DNA from: Pleomorphovibrio marinus
GTDB lineage: Bacteria > Bacteroidota > Bacteroidia > Cytophagales > Cyclobacteriaceae
Direction of reading: 5' to 3'
Assembly: GCF_003347495.1 (NCBI RefSeq)
Contig: NZ_QCXY01000001.1
Coordinates: forward strand, 62,001 to 126,000
DNA length: 64,000 bases
Shown here: piece by piece, positions 17,953 to 25,790 of the stretch
Layout: each line of letters starts with the position of its first letter
How positions within the stretch are numbered: the stretch's first letter is position 1
The notes under the pieces: generated by a model
Seen by the model: only the letters and a program-made list of their open reading frames with translations
Told to the model about the DNA's origin: nothing
Database searches by the model: none
Made by a program: the position numbers and the translations under genes

Positions 17953-18536
17953 TTTTTTAGTTTGGGAAACAGAGCCGGAACCTTACTCCTATAATCAACA
18001 TAGGCCTGCCCATATTGGGCAAGAAGCTTTTTTTCTTCAAAATAAATCCCGAATGGCAAGTATCCCAACAATGCCAGCAAATGAATCAATGAAGTGAGAT
18101 GGGGCAAATAAAGAAAAAACCCTAGAAACACTAATATTAAGCCGGCATATAAGGGATGTCTTACCCACTCATAGGGTCCCAAAGTAGTAAGCAACTCCTT
18201 TACTTCCAAATCATCGTGTGGTTCCATACCCAAAAACCTGGAGAGAGACTGGCCTTTGAATGATTTTATGGCTATCATGGTACCGATACCAGCCAATACA
18301 AATCCAATATAAGTAAGCAGTTCAGAAGGAACCAATATGGGAAAGGAAGGGATCAAGGCCGAGTAAAATAAGATAAAAAAAATAACGAATAGTGAACCTA
18401 GGCTGTATAGTAACCTGTACCATTTATAGGTCCTGCCCATCGATGCCCGAATTTTTCTTTTTATCTTGAGGCTCGCTAGCAAAGTGTGCGAGAGATAAAA
18501 TAGCATCCATAGTACGGTAAGTATTAAATAGGGCAT
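17949..18536 (-). CDS. NnrU/isoprenylcysteine carboxyl methyltransferase-like membrane protein
   Basis: A 195-residue protein with five or six membrane segments. The C-terminal half matches the ICMT/PEMT methyltransferase fold: GPYEWVRHPLYAGLILVFLGFFLY (the RHPxY motif) and FEEKKLLAQYGQAYVDYRSKVP, which in the family bind S-adenosylmethionine at the membrane face. The acceptor is unknown; isoprenylcysteine is not expected in bacteria. It is the first gene of a two-gene operon with the 62-residue membrane protein. Confidence 0.8.
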   Translation of the reverse strand: MPYLILTVLWMLFYLSHTLLASLKIKRKIRASMGRTYKWYRLLYSLGSLFVIFFILFYSALIPSFPILVPSELLTYIGFVLAGIGTMIAIKSFKGQSLSRFLGMEPHDDLEVKELLTTLGPYEWVRHPLYAGLILVFLGFFLYLPHLTSLIHLLALLGYLPFGIYFEEKKLLAQYGQAYVDYRSKVPALFPKLKK

Positions 18537-18583
18537 TTAGAAAGGGAAAGAGATATTGACATTAGGACAAAATTAATCAAGTC

Positions 18584-19804
18584 ATGAAGATAGGCATCAT
18601 TAAAGAAGGAAAAATTCCTGTGGACCACAGGGTACCCTTTACTCCTTCCCAAATCCACCATTTACAAGACCTTTATGAGGGTAAAATTTCCTTTAAGGTG
18701 GCTCCCAGCCCCATCCGTTGTTTTCCGGACGATGCATATGTAAAAACAGGAGCTGAGGTAACCGATGAAATGTCAGATTGTGATATTTTAATGGGTGTAA
18801 AAGAGGTTCAAGCCCAGGAGCTGATACCGGAAAAGACTTATTTTTTCTTTTCCCATACCATGAAGAAGCAAGTTTATAACCGGGAGTTGCTCCAGGAAAT
18901 ACTAAAGAAAAAAATCAGGCTTATAGATTATGAGGCTTTGATGGATGAAGGAGGGCAAAGGGTGGTGGCCTTTGGAAGATGGGCTGGAATAGTGGGAGCC
19001 TATAATGGATTATGGACATATGGAAAGAAATCCGGGCTTTTTGACCTCAAAAGAGCTTATACTTGCTTTGACAAACATGAGCTTTTTAAGGAGTTTCCAA
19101 AAATTGACCTACCACCTATAAAGATCGTCGTTACTGGGCAGGGTAAGGTAGCCAGTGGGGTACTGGAAACCCTAGAAGCGGTAGGTATAAAACAAGTTGG
19201 CGCCACTGACTTTTTGCAAAAGTACTTTGACCAGCCAGTTTTCACTCAATTGGAGATGTCAGCCTACAACCAAAGAAAGTCCGATGGAGGCTTTGACCTA
19301 CAAGAGTTTTATGATCATCCGGAATTATACGAAGGTACCTTTATGCCCTATACGGAAGTCAGTGACCTCTTGATAGCAGCAGCATATTGGGATCCCGGAG
19401 CCCCAAAACTATTTGAGAGGCAGGACGTGCAGTCTGAGGATTTCAACATTTCGGTGATTGCCGACATCACTTGTGACATAGAGGGCTCCATACCCACTAC
19501 CCTTCGTGCAAGCGAAATAACAGATCCTGTTTATGATATTTCAAGAAGTAACTTCCAAGAGGTGCCTGCCTTTGGGGAACAAAACAGCATATCCGTCATG
19601 GCCATTGACAACCTCCCCTGTGAATTGCCAAGGGATTCCTCCGAGGACTTTGGAAAACAGCTTAGTGAAAAAGTAATTCCTGAACTTTTCTTGCCCGGTT
19701 CAAAGTTAATAAAAAACGCCACTATAGCAGAAAATGGCCATTTGACGGACAAATTCAGCTACTTGGGGGACTATGTCAATCAAACCCAAACGGAGGGCTT
19801 GTAA
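18584..19804 (+). CDS. saccharopine dehydrogenase (LYS1)/alanine dehydrogenase-like oxidoreductase
   Basis: A 406-residue two-domain dehydrogenase of the AlaDH/PntA/LYS1 superfamily. The N-terminus, MKIGIIKEGKIPVDHRVPFTP, holds the conserved substrate Lys and Arg. The interdomain block VAFGRWAGIVGAYNGLWTYG resembles the LYS1 'AFG..AG..GA' segment. The Rossmann loop VTGQGKVASGVLE (about 186-198) binds NAD(P). The block SVIADITCDIEGSIPTTL matches LYS1-type active-site loops. Bacteroidota make lysine by the diaminopimelate route, so the role here is unclear: lysine breakdown or another amino acid. It lies ahead of the aromatic operon but a separate promoter follows it. Confidence 0.72.
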   Translation: MKIGIIKEGKIPVDHRVPFTPSQIHHLQDLYEGKISFKVAPSPIRCFPDDAYVKTGAEVTDEMSDCDILMGVKEVQAQELIPEKTYFFFSHTMKKQVYNRELLQEILKKKIRLIDYEALMDEGGQRVVAFGRWAGIVGAYNGLWTYGKKSGLFDLKRAYTCFDKHELFKEFPKIDLPPIKIVVTGQGKVASGVLETLEAVGIKQVGATDFLQKYFDQPVFTQLEMSAYNQRKSDGGFDLQEFYDHPELYEGTFMPYTEVSDLLIAAAYWDPGAPKLFERQDVQSEDFNISVIADITCDIEGSIPTTLRASEITDPVYDISRSNFQEVPAFGEQNSISVMAIDNLPCELPRDSSEDFGKQLSEKVIPELFLPGSKLIKNATIAENGHLTDKFSYLGDYVNQTQTEGL

Positions 19805-19833
19805 ATTAAAAGGCAAAAAATTCCGACAATGAG

Positions 19834-19864
19834 TTTGAAATTTTAATCCAGTACATTAAATTTG
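19834..19864 (+). promoter_or_regulatory. predicted promoter of the aromatic amino acid operon
   Basis: TTTG at 19834-19837 and TAAATTTG at 19857-19864 match the Bacteroidota -33 and -7 elements exactly, with the optimal 19 bases between them. The expected start of transcription, four to seven bases beyond the -7 element, falls at about 19868-19871, on the ATG of the leader peptide. This is the best promoter match in the window. Confidence 0.75.
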
Positions 19865-19868
19865 GGAC

Positions 19869-19964
19869 ATGATAATCGGAGTAGTCATCTATTTTACCTT
19901 CTTTTTCTTTTACTTTCGTCCTGAAGGTCGAATCGGAGCTGCTTATTGTCCAGTAAAAAGTTGA
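19869..19964 (+). CDS. Phe/Tyr-rich leader peptide of the aromatic operon, 31 aa
   Basis: The ATG at 19869 opens a 31-codon frame whose residues 8-16 read YFTFFFFYF: six Phe and two Tyr codons in nine. The remainder (RPEGRIGAAYCPVKS) ends at TGA 19962-19964. The composition mirrors enteric pheA and pheST leader peptides. The peptide has no function of its own; translation across the Phe/Tyr codons senses charged tRNA. The frame is followed by overlapping RNA hairpins and a terminator, and then by DAHP synthase/chorismate mutase, the entry enzyme of Phe/Tyr synthesis. Confidence 0.85.
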   Translation: MIIGVVIYFTFFFFYFRPEGRIGAAYCPVKS

Positions 19965-20016
19965 AAACAAAAAAACTGAAAATAGAAGCCCGGTTCGAGA
20001 GAATCGGGCTTTTTTG
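19915..20016 (+). promoter_or_regulatory. transcription attenuator (four-region) of the aromatic operon
   Basis: Four segments can pair in alternative ways. Region 1 (19915-19921) pairs with region 2 (19926-19932) as TTCG/CGAA plus CC/GG around a TGAA loop. Region 2 in its longer form (19929-19940, CGAATCGGAGCT) pairs with region 3 (19987-19997, AGCCCGGTTCG) through 11 pairs and one bulged A: the antiterminator. Region 3 (19987-19996) also pairs with region 4 (20001-20010) over 10 pairs with a GAGA loop, followed by a T-run: the terminator. Region 1 begins at the last Phe codon. A ribosome stalled there would free region 2 and allow read-through; one that finishes the leader would favour termination. 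Seen directly in the sequence; function inferred. Confidence 0.82.
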
Positions 20017-20034
20017 TTAAATGTAACTAAAACA

Positions 20035-21141
20035 ATGGAAAATCACTTACAAACGCAGGATTGGGGCTTGGGTTTAAGCAATAAGCACCTGATCATCGCA
20101 GGACCCTGCAGTGCAGAGACTCCAGAGCAAATTGAGAAAGTTTGTGCCGACATGAAGGCGGCCAATGCAGTTCCCCATGTATTTAGAGCAGGTATCTGGA
20201 AGCCAAGAACCAGACCAGGCAGCTTTGAGGGTATAGGTGAAGATGGGTTGAAATGGATGGAGATTGTCAGGCACCACCTGAATATCCCCATTACCACGGA
20301 AGTGGGTAACACGGCTCACGTGGAATCTGCGTTGAAGCATGGTGTGGACATCCTTTGGATAGGCGCCCGTACCACCGTCAACCCATTTGCCGTTCAGGAA
20401 ATTGCTGAAGCACTTAGGGGCGTGGACATCCCCGTGATGGTGAAGAACCCGATGAACCCGGATTTGGAGCTTTGGAGAGGTGCCTTGGAGCGACTTCAGG
20501 CAGTAGGAATAGACAAACTCGCAGCTATCCACCGGGGGTTCAGCGACGCCTACGACAAAAAATTCCGAAACAAACCCAACTGGTCAATGCCCATACACCT
20601 TAAAAGGATTTGGAAAGGCATGCAGGTGATCAACGACCCCAGCCATATTGTGGGCAACAGGGCCGGGTTGCTGGAAACCTCTCAGCGGGCGATCAACTTT
20701 GGGCTGGATGGCTTGATGATAGAAACCCATCATGATCCCGATAATGCATGGAGTGACGCAAAACAACAAGTGACTCCCCAACAATTGAGGGAAATTTTGG
20801 ATAAAATAGACTTCAAGCGTCCGTTGGAAACAGAAAAGCCTTCCGAAAAGCTCCAGGATTTGAGGAATGCGGTAGACCATATCGATGATCAATTATTGGA
20901 TCTTTTGGCCGAAAGGTTTTCCATAATCGACCAAATCGGGGAACACAAAAGGGAACATAACCTAACTGTATTTCAGTCCGATCGCTGGAAAATGGTGATG
21001 GATTCCAGAACCCAAAAGGGAATCTCAAAAAACCTTAGCGAGAAATTTATGAAGGAATTACTTTATTGCATTCATGAAGAGTCCGTGAAAAGGCAGGAGA
21101 AAAAACTTAGGGAGCCGATTGCCGAGAAAAAAACTTCTTGA
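20035..21141 (+). CDS. bifunctional 3-deoxy-7-phosphoheptulonate synthase / chorismate mutase
   Basis: A 368-residue fusion. The N-terminal ~265 residues are a type I-beta DAHP synthase, which joins phosphoenolpyruvate and erythrose 4-phosphate: IIAGPCSAETPEQ, FRAGIWKPRTRPGSFEG, ILWIGARTTVNPFAVQEIAE, MVKNPMNPDLELW, GLMIETHHDPDNAWSDAKQQVTP. The C-terminal ~90 residues are an AroQ-type chorismate mutase helix bundle: LRNAVDHIDDQLLDLLAERFSIIDQIGEHKRE. The start is the ATG at 20035, 19 bases after the attenuator T-run; an upstream in-frame TTG overlaps the terminator and is unlikely. It is the first structural gene of the attenuated operon. The fusion lets the mutase domain act as a feedback sensor in related enzymes. 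Confidence 0.95.
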   Translation: MENHLQTQDWGLGLSNKHLIIAGPCSAETPEQIEKVCADMKAANAVPHVFRAGIWKPRTRPGSFEGIGEDGLKWMEIVRHHLNIPITTEVGNTAHVESALKHGVDILWIGARTTVNPFAVQEIAEALRGVDIPVMVKNPMNPDLELWRGALERLQAVGIDKLAAIHRGFSDAYDKKFRNKPNWSMPIHLKRIWKGMQVINDPSHIVGNRAGLLETSQRAINFGLDGLMIETHHDPDNAWSDAKQQVTPQQLREILDKIDFKRPLETEKPSEKLQDLRNAVDHIDDQLLDLLAERFSIIDQIGEHKREHNLTVFQSDRWKMVMDSRTQKGISKNLSEKFMKELLYCIHEESVKRQEKKLREPIAEKKTS

Positions 21142-21175
21142 TAATTTAGCTTCTCGCAAACGATTTTAGACTGCA

Positions 21176-22213
21176 TTGGAAAAAATCATATTCTCTACGA
21201 ACATTGCCCAAGACCTGTATCGCTATCTGGACACCCTCAAGTTTTCTAAAATTGGGGTTATTGCAGATAGCGAGACAGTTCGGCAATGTTATCCGCTAAT
21301 AAAACCCCAATTACCTTCCCACGAATTGTATACTTTCCCTGAAGGGGAGATCAACAAGAACCTGGACACATGTACTGCCATATGGAAATGGATGACCGAA
21401 TGCAGTTTTGACCGCAAGGCCATCATCATAAACATTGGGGGAGGCGTCACCGGGGATATGGGTGGTTTCTGTGCCAGTACCTATAAAAGGGGAATTAGGT
21501 TTATCAACCTACCCACTACTCTTCTCTCCCAGGTGGATGCCAGTGTAGGAGGCAAACTAGGCGTGGACTTCATGGGGTTCAAAAACCACATTGGGGTGTT
21601 TACTACACCCGAAGCCGTATTGATCAGCGACCAATTCCTGAAAACCCTTCCCAAATCCGAGTTGCGATCAGGGTATGCAGAAGTGATCAAACATGGGCTT
21701 ATCGCAAATGCCAATTACTTCGAAGGCTTGAAACGCCAACATTGGACAGACCAGAATTGGAAGGACATTATTGAGGTTTCGGTAGGAATCAAAAAAAACG
21801 TAGTAAGCAAAGACCCGAAAGAGGAAGGGCTAAGAAAAATCCTGAACTTTGGGCATACCATCGGGCATGCCGTGGAGTCTTTTTACCTGAACAGCACTCG
21901 CCATTTGCTTCATGGGGAAGCCATAGCCATAGGAATGTTGGCTGAGGGGTATTTGTCCAATAAATACCTGAGAATGCCCCCCCATGACTTGAAAAAAATA
22001 GAAGAAATGATTCTCGCCGTTTTTGAAAAGCCTCCAGTACAAGAACAGGATTTTGAAGAAATTGCCAACCTTTGTTTCCAAGACAAGAAAAACGATGGAC
22101 GCATCCTGAACTTTTCCCTGCTTCCCCGCATAGGGAGCTGTGAATACAATATAGCTGTGGGGAAAGAGGACATTTTGCAATCCTTGCGCTATTACAACGA
22201 ACTACAGCCATGA
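21176..22213 (+). CDS. aroB: 3-dehydroquinate synthase
   Basis: The 345-residue enzyme closes DAHP to 3-dehydroquinate, step two of the shikimate pathway, using NAD and a divalent metal. It shows the diagnostic NAD loop NIGGGVTGDMGGFCASTYKRGI, FINLPTTLLSQVDASVGGK, the metal-binding region ELRSGYAEVIKHG, and LNFGHTIGHAVES. The only start that keeps the N-terminal strand is TTG at 21176 (a stop lies three codons upstream and no early Met follows), so this is a genuine TTG start. Its stop overlaps aroA by four bases. Confidence 0.93.
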   Translation: MEKIIFSTNIAQDLYRYLDTLKFSKIGVIADSETVRQCYPLIKPQLPSHELYTFPEGEINKNLDTCTAIWKWMTECSFDRKAIIINIGGGVTGDMGGFCASTYKRGIRFINLPTTLLSQVDASVGGKLGVDFMGFKNHIGVFTTPEAVLISDQFLKTLPKSELRSGYAEVIKHGLIANANYFEGLKRQHWTDQNWKDIIEVSVGIKKNVVSKDPKEEGLRKILNFGHTIGHAVESFYLNSTRHLLHGEAIAIGMLAEGYLSNKYLRMPPHDLKKIEEMILAVFEKPPVQEQDFEEIANLCFQDKKNDGRILNFSLLPRIGSCEYNIAVGKEDILQSLRYYNELQP

Positions 22214-23436
22214 AAACGCTCACGCTACCCAAAATGGAAGGTTTGGGATGCATCACTATTCCACTTCCTTCTTCCAAAAGTGAAAGCAACAGGGCCTTGA
22301 TCATCGATGCCCTTACTGAAGGAGAAAATCAAATCAGCAATCTGGCAGAGGCAAGGGATACCCAAACCATGATACGGCTGCTGAAGGAGGACCCCTCTAC
22401 GCTCGACGTTTTGGATGCAGGAACTACCATGCGCTTTCTCACCGCCTTCTCTGCCTTGAACAACAAAAAGAAAGTGCTTACAGGCACTCCTAGAATGTGT
22501 GAAAGGCCCATAGGAATACTTGTGGATGCCCTCAGGGAAATTGGCGCCCGCATTCAATATGTGGGAAAAGATGGGTTTCCCCCCATTCAAACCGAGGGGT
22601 TTGAGGAGCAGTTGAGCGACCATATACAGATCAGGGGTGATGTGAGTAGCCAATTCATTTCTGCATTGCTCATGAACGCGCCCCTTTTACCAAGGGGACT
22701 CACTTTGGAGCTTACAGGAAAAATTGGCTCCCGGACTTACATAGAAATGACCCTGGAACTGATGAAGGCTTTTGGAATTGCATACACCTTTGAAGGGAGC
22801 ACAATTCATGTGCCTTCGCAAAAGTACCAACCCACACAATTTGCAGTGGAAAGCGATTGGTCTGGTGCCAGTTATTGGTTTAGCCTACTGGCTTGTGCCA
22901 AGGATGGTGAATTGAAACTAACAGGACTTAAAGCCAATAGTCTTCAGGGAGACAGTGCCATTACCGGAATTATGGATAAACTGGGGGTGTCTAGTAAGTT
23001 TGAAGCAGACGGTGTTAGGTTAAGCAAGAAAAAAGTGGAGGGAATCGACCTTATTGATTTCACGCATTTCCCCGACTTGGCCCAAACAGTAGCAGTAACT
23101 TGCGCAATAATCGGACAGACTTGTGCATTCATAGGCTTAGAAAGTCTCCGAATCAAAGAAACGGATAGGATATTTGCCCTACAACAAGAGCTGGCGAAAA
23201 TCAATGCCGGATTGGAGGAAAGTGAAAATGGTGTTTTCACCGTTATCCCTGCCAGCCAAATTCCAGATAAGGTAAAGATCCATACCTATGATGACCATAG
23301 GATGGCAATGGCCTTTATGCCTTTGGCTACACACACTGAGTTGGTAATAGAAGACCCTGAGGTGGTGGATAAATCTTACCCCAGCTTCTGGAAACATTGT
23401 GCCATGGTAGGTTTAGAAACTATGGAGAACAAATGA
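22210..23436 (+). CDS. aroA: 3-phosphoshikimate 1-carboxyvinyltransferase (EPSP synthase)
   Basis: The 408-residue enzyme transfers the enolpyruvyl group to shikimate 3-phosphate. The family motifs are present: PLPSSKSESNRALIIDAL (phosphate-binding Lys-Ser), DAGTTMRFLTAF, LTGTPRMCERPIG, DVSSQFISALLMNAPLL, and SLRIKETDRIFALQQEL near the C-terminus. The ATG overlaps the aroB stop (ATGA), so translation is coupled. It is slightly shorter than enteric AroA, as usual in Bacteroidota. Confidence 0.93.
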   Translation: MKTLTLPKMEGLGCITIPLPSSKSESNRALIIDALTEGENQISNLAEARDTQTMIRLLKEDPSTLDVLDAGTTMRFLTAFSALNNKKKVLTGTPRMCERPIGILVDALREIGARIQYVGKDGFPPIQTEGFEEQLSDHIQIRGDVSSQFISALLMNAPLLPRGLTLELTGKIGSRTYIEMTLELMKAFGIAYTFEGSTIHVPSQKYQPTQFAVESDWSGASYWFSLLACAKDGELKLTGLKANSLQGDSAITGIMDKLGVSSKFEADGVRLSKKKVEGIDLIDFTHFPDLAQTVAVTCAIIGQTCAFIGLESLRIKETDRIFALQQELAKINAGLEESENGVFTVIPASQIPDKVKIHTYDDHRMAMAFMPLATHTELVIEDPEVVDKSYPSFWKHCAMVGLETMENK

Positions 23437-23472
23437 CGTTTTACACCATAAAATATCTAGGCATACGTCATT

Positions 23473-23623
23473 ATGAGAGTACTCTATACTGTATACTTCT
23501 CGGTGCTTTCCAATAATGACCCTAGCTTGGTATGGTCACCTTAAGTTCAAAGAACTTAAATGGTTTGAAAACCTGGGCTTAGACTTTTTGGTTTTAGCCG
23601 TATATTTTATCTTCAAAAAGTAA
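23473..23623 (+). pseudogene. remnant of a DUF486 (DMT-type membrane protein) gene
   Basis: Starting at ATG 23473 one frame reads MRVLYTVYFSVLSN, the usual start of DUF486 proteins. The matching next residues, MTLAWYGHLKFKELKW, continue in another frame from 23516, so there is a frameshift near 23514. This second frame then passes directly to FLVLAVYFIFKK, which matches the usual C-terminus of the family. The middle of the protein (roughly 60-70 residues) is missing. The stop at 23621-23623 overlaps the ATG of the prephenate dehydratase gene (TAATG), so the remnant may still couple translation to it. Family assignment is from memory of conserved DUF486 blocks. Confidence 0.75.
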
Positions 23624-24459
23624 TGCAGGAAAAGGGAAACTTAATAATTGCAATACAGGGGGTCCCAGGGTCCTTCCATCACTTGGTGGCACAAAACTAT
23701 TTTGGGGAAGACATCTCGCTTGGTGTTTTTCACACTTTTGAGGAGGTGGCTAAATCTGTGGGATCCCAAGAATCGGATTTTGCAGTAATGGCTATAGAAA
23801 ATTCCATAGCAGGAGCAATACTGCCCAATTACGACATCATAGACAGGCATGGGCTGTATATCAAGGATGAATATTACCTACCCATCTCCCACAACCTCAT
23901 GGCCTTACCAGGGCAGAAGATTTCTGAGATCGCTCAAGTGAGATCCCACCCCATGGCATTGCTTCAGTGCAAACCGTTTTTCAGCCAATACCCCCACATT
24001 CAATTACTCGATGATACTGACACTGCATATGTAGCAAAAGTAATTGCAGAAGAAGCGAAGAAAGGGGTAGGTGCCATTGCGAGTTCAAAAGCTGCCGATT
24101 ACTATGGGCTTGAAATTTTAGCCTCTGACATACAGACCGTAAAAAGCAATTTCACCAGGTTTATCATTCTCCAGAAGGAAAAACCTGAATTTAGCGAAAT
24201 CCCTGATAAGGTTTCCCTGAAAATAACCATTCAGAACCAAAAAGGAACACTGGCCAAATTGCTCACCCTTATGAGTGAACACGAACTGGACTTGACCAAA
24301 ATCCAATCCCTACCAGTAATCAGTAAACCTTGGGAATATGCCTTTTTCATCGACACTATAATTGGCCGTTATGACCTTTATCAGGAGGCTATCCTGCGTA
24401 TACAGCAGTCCTTCGGCGAGGTCAAAATCTTCGGGGAATATAAACACATGAAATCATGA
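23623..24459 (+). CDS. pheA: prephenate dehydratase
   Basis: A 278-residue monofunctional prephenate dehydratase, which makes phenylpyruvate. The catalytic domain (about 1-185) has IQGVPGSFHHLVAQNYFG, FAVMAIENSIAGAI, VRSHPMALLQC, GAIASSKAADYYGL and SNFTRFIILQ with the catalytic Thr of the TRF motif. The C-terminal ACT domain (about 195-275: KITIQNQKGTLAKLLTLMSEHELDLTKIQSLPV) is the Phe-sensing allosteric unit. Both ends overlap neighbours: TAATG at the start and ATGA with the aminotransferase at the end. Its last codons (24437-24455) share 19 bases with the dispersed leader repeat junction. Confidence 0.93.
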   Translation: MQEKGNLIIAIQGVPGSFHHLVAQNYFGEDISLGVFHTFEEVAKSVGSQESDFAVMAIENSIAGAILPNYDIIDRHGLYIKDEYYLPISHNLMALPGQKISEIAQVRSHPMALLQCKPFFSQYPHIQLLDDTDTAYVAKVIAEEAKKGVGAIASSKAADYYGLEILASDIQTVKSNFTRFIILQKEKPEFSEIPDKVSLKITIQNQKGTLAKLLTLMSEHELDLTKIQSLPVISKPWEYAFFIDTIIGRYDLYQEAILRIQQSFGEVKIFGEYKHMKS

Positions 24460-25598
24460 TCGGTTTTTCCAGTAGATTGGGAGAAGTGAAGGAGTATTAT
24501 TTCAGCACCAAGCTTAAGGAGATTCAGCTACTGCGAGAGCAGGGAAAGGACATTATCAACCTGGGCATTGGAAGCCCTGACCTCCCACCTGACCCCACTG
24601 TAATTGCTGCTCTGCACCAGACTGCAAGCCTCAAAGACAGCCATGGTTATCAGTCCTATGTTGGCACACCTTCATTGAGAACCGCATTTGCTGACTACTA
24701 CAGCAAGGTGTATGGAGTAACTTTAAACCCCTCCTCAGACATACTCCCTCTAATGGGTTCCAAAGAAGGGATCATGCATATCTCCCTAGCGTTTTTGGAT
24801 GAAGGGGACGAGGTATTAATTCCTAACCCCGGTTATCCCACCTACACCTCCGTGACCAAACTAGTAAAGGCTAAACCGATCTATTACGAACTTCATGAGC
24901 ATCTTGACTGGGCTCCGGATTTTAGGGCAATGGAAAAACTTAACCTGGAGAAGGTTAAGTTGATGTGGGTGAATTACCCTCACATGCCTACGGGTGCGCC
25001 TGGATCATCCCAAATCTTTAGCCAATTGATCGCCTTTGCCAAAGCCCATCAATTGCTTTTGGTAAATGATAACCCATATAGCCAGATCCTTTATCCTGAA
25101 CCCATGAGCATACTGGCCCAACCCAGTGCCATGGATTATGCTATGGAATTAAACTCTCTCAGCAAATCCTTCAATATTCCAGGTTGGAGAGTGGGGATGT
25201 TAGCAGGAAACTCCACCTATATTCAGGCAGTATTAAGAGTAAAAAGCAATATGGACTCCGGAATGTTTTTAGGATTGCAAGAAGGTGCAAAAGCAGCCTT
25301 GGCTTTAGGTAGTGAATGGGTGGAAAAAAACAACCTCATCTATGAAGGCAGAAGGGAATTGGTATGGAAATTGGCAGAGAAAATAGGATTGGAAATAAAA
25401 AAGCAGCCCGGAGGCCTGTTTGTTTGGGCCAAAGTGCAACGGGGGGTTTCTGCGAAAAAACTAGTGGATGAATTGCTGTTCCAAAAAGGTGTTTTTGTTA
25501 CTCCGGGTTTTATTTTTGGAAGCCAGGGGGAAGAATTCATACGGTTTTCGCTTTGTATAGACACCGGCCGTATCCTAGAAGCCATAGAGAGAATTTGA
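24456..25598 (+). CDS. class I/II aminotransferase, probably aromatic amino acid or prephenate aminotransferase
   Basis: A 380-residue fold-type I PLP enzyme. It has NLGIGSPDLPPDPTVIAAL at the N-terminus, GYQSYVGTPSLRTAFADYY, the Asn-Pro-Tyr region (NPGYPTYTS, NDNPYSQILYP), and the PLP lysine K237 in SLSKSFNIPGWRVGMLAGN. The C-terminal carboxylate-binding Arg is in FIRFSLCID. The relatives are LL-diaminopimelate/aspartate-type aminotransferases. The four-base overlap with prephenate dehydratase and the following tyrA gene make transamination of phenylpyruvate and 4-hydroxyphenylpyruvate (or prephenate) the likely role. Confidence 0.87.
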   Translation: MIGFSSRLGEVKEYYFSTKLKEIQLLREQGKDIINLGIGSPDLPPDPTVIAALHQTASLKDSHGYQSYVGTPSLRTAFADYYSKVYGVTLNPSSDILPLMGSKEGIMHISLAFLDEGDEVLIPNPGYPTYTSVTKLVKAKPIYYELHEHLDWAPDFRAMEKLNLEKVKLMWVNYPHMPTGAPGSSQIFSQLIAFAKAHQLLLVNDNPYSQILYPEPMSILAQPSAMDYAMELNSLSKSFNIPGWRVGMLAGNSTYIQAVLRVKSNMDSGMFLGLQEGAKAALALGSEWVEKNNLIYEGRRELVWKLAEKIGLEIKKQPGGLFVWAKVQRGVSAKKLVDELLFQKGVFVTPGFIFGSQGEEFIRFSLCIDTGRILEAIERI

Positions 25599-25619
25599 CC
25601 ATTTAAAAAGACATTGCAT

Positions 25620-25790
25620 TGAAATCGAGCCTGTCCTGACGGCAGTCAGGGCATAACGAGCAAGTCACACACTGGGATGCCCCGATAGCTATCGGGGAGA
25701 TGCGAGATTCCCCCGAAACGAGTTCCCCGAAGCGAGTTCGGGGCAGGCAGGGGCAGGCTATATGACCGCTGAAAAGACAATTATAAACAG
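25620..25790 (+). repeat. dispersed leader repeat, copy C (first of a tandem pair)
   Basis: The unit runs from TGAAATCGAGCC to AATTATAAACAG and is followed by the ATG that begins copy D. It contains the CCTGAC/GTCAGG and CCCCGAA/TTCGGGG hairpins and, unlike other copies, a perfect 18-base palindrome CCCCGATAGCTATCGGGG at 25680-25697. Just upstream, 25596-25619 (TGACC, AAAAAGACATT) resembles a decayed repeat tail, and the aminotransferase stop TGA lies in it. Confidence 0.85.
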
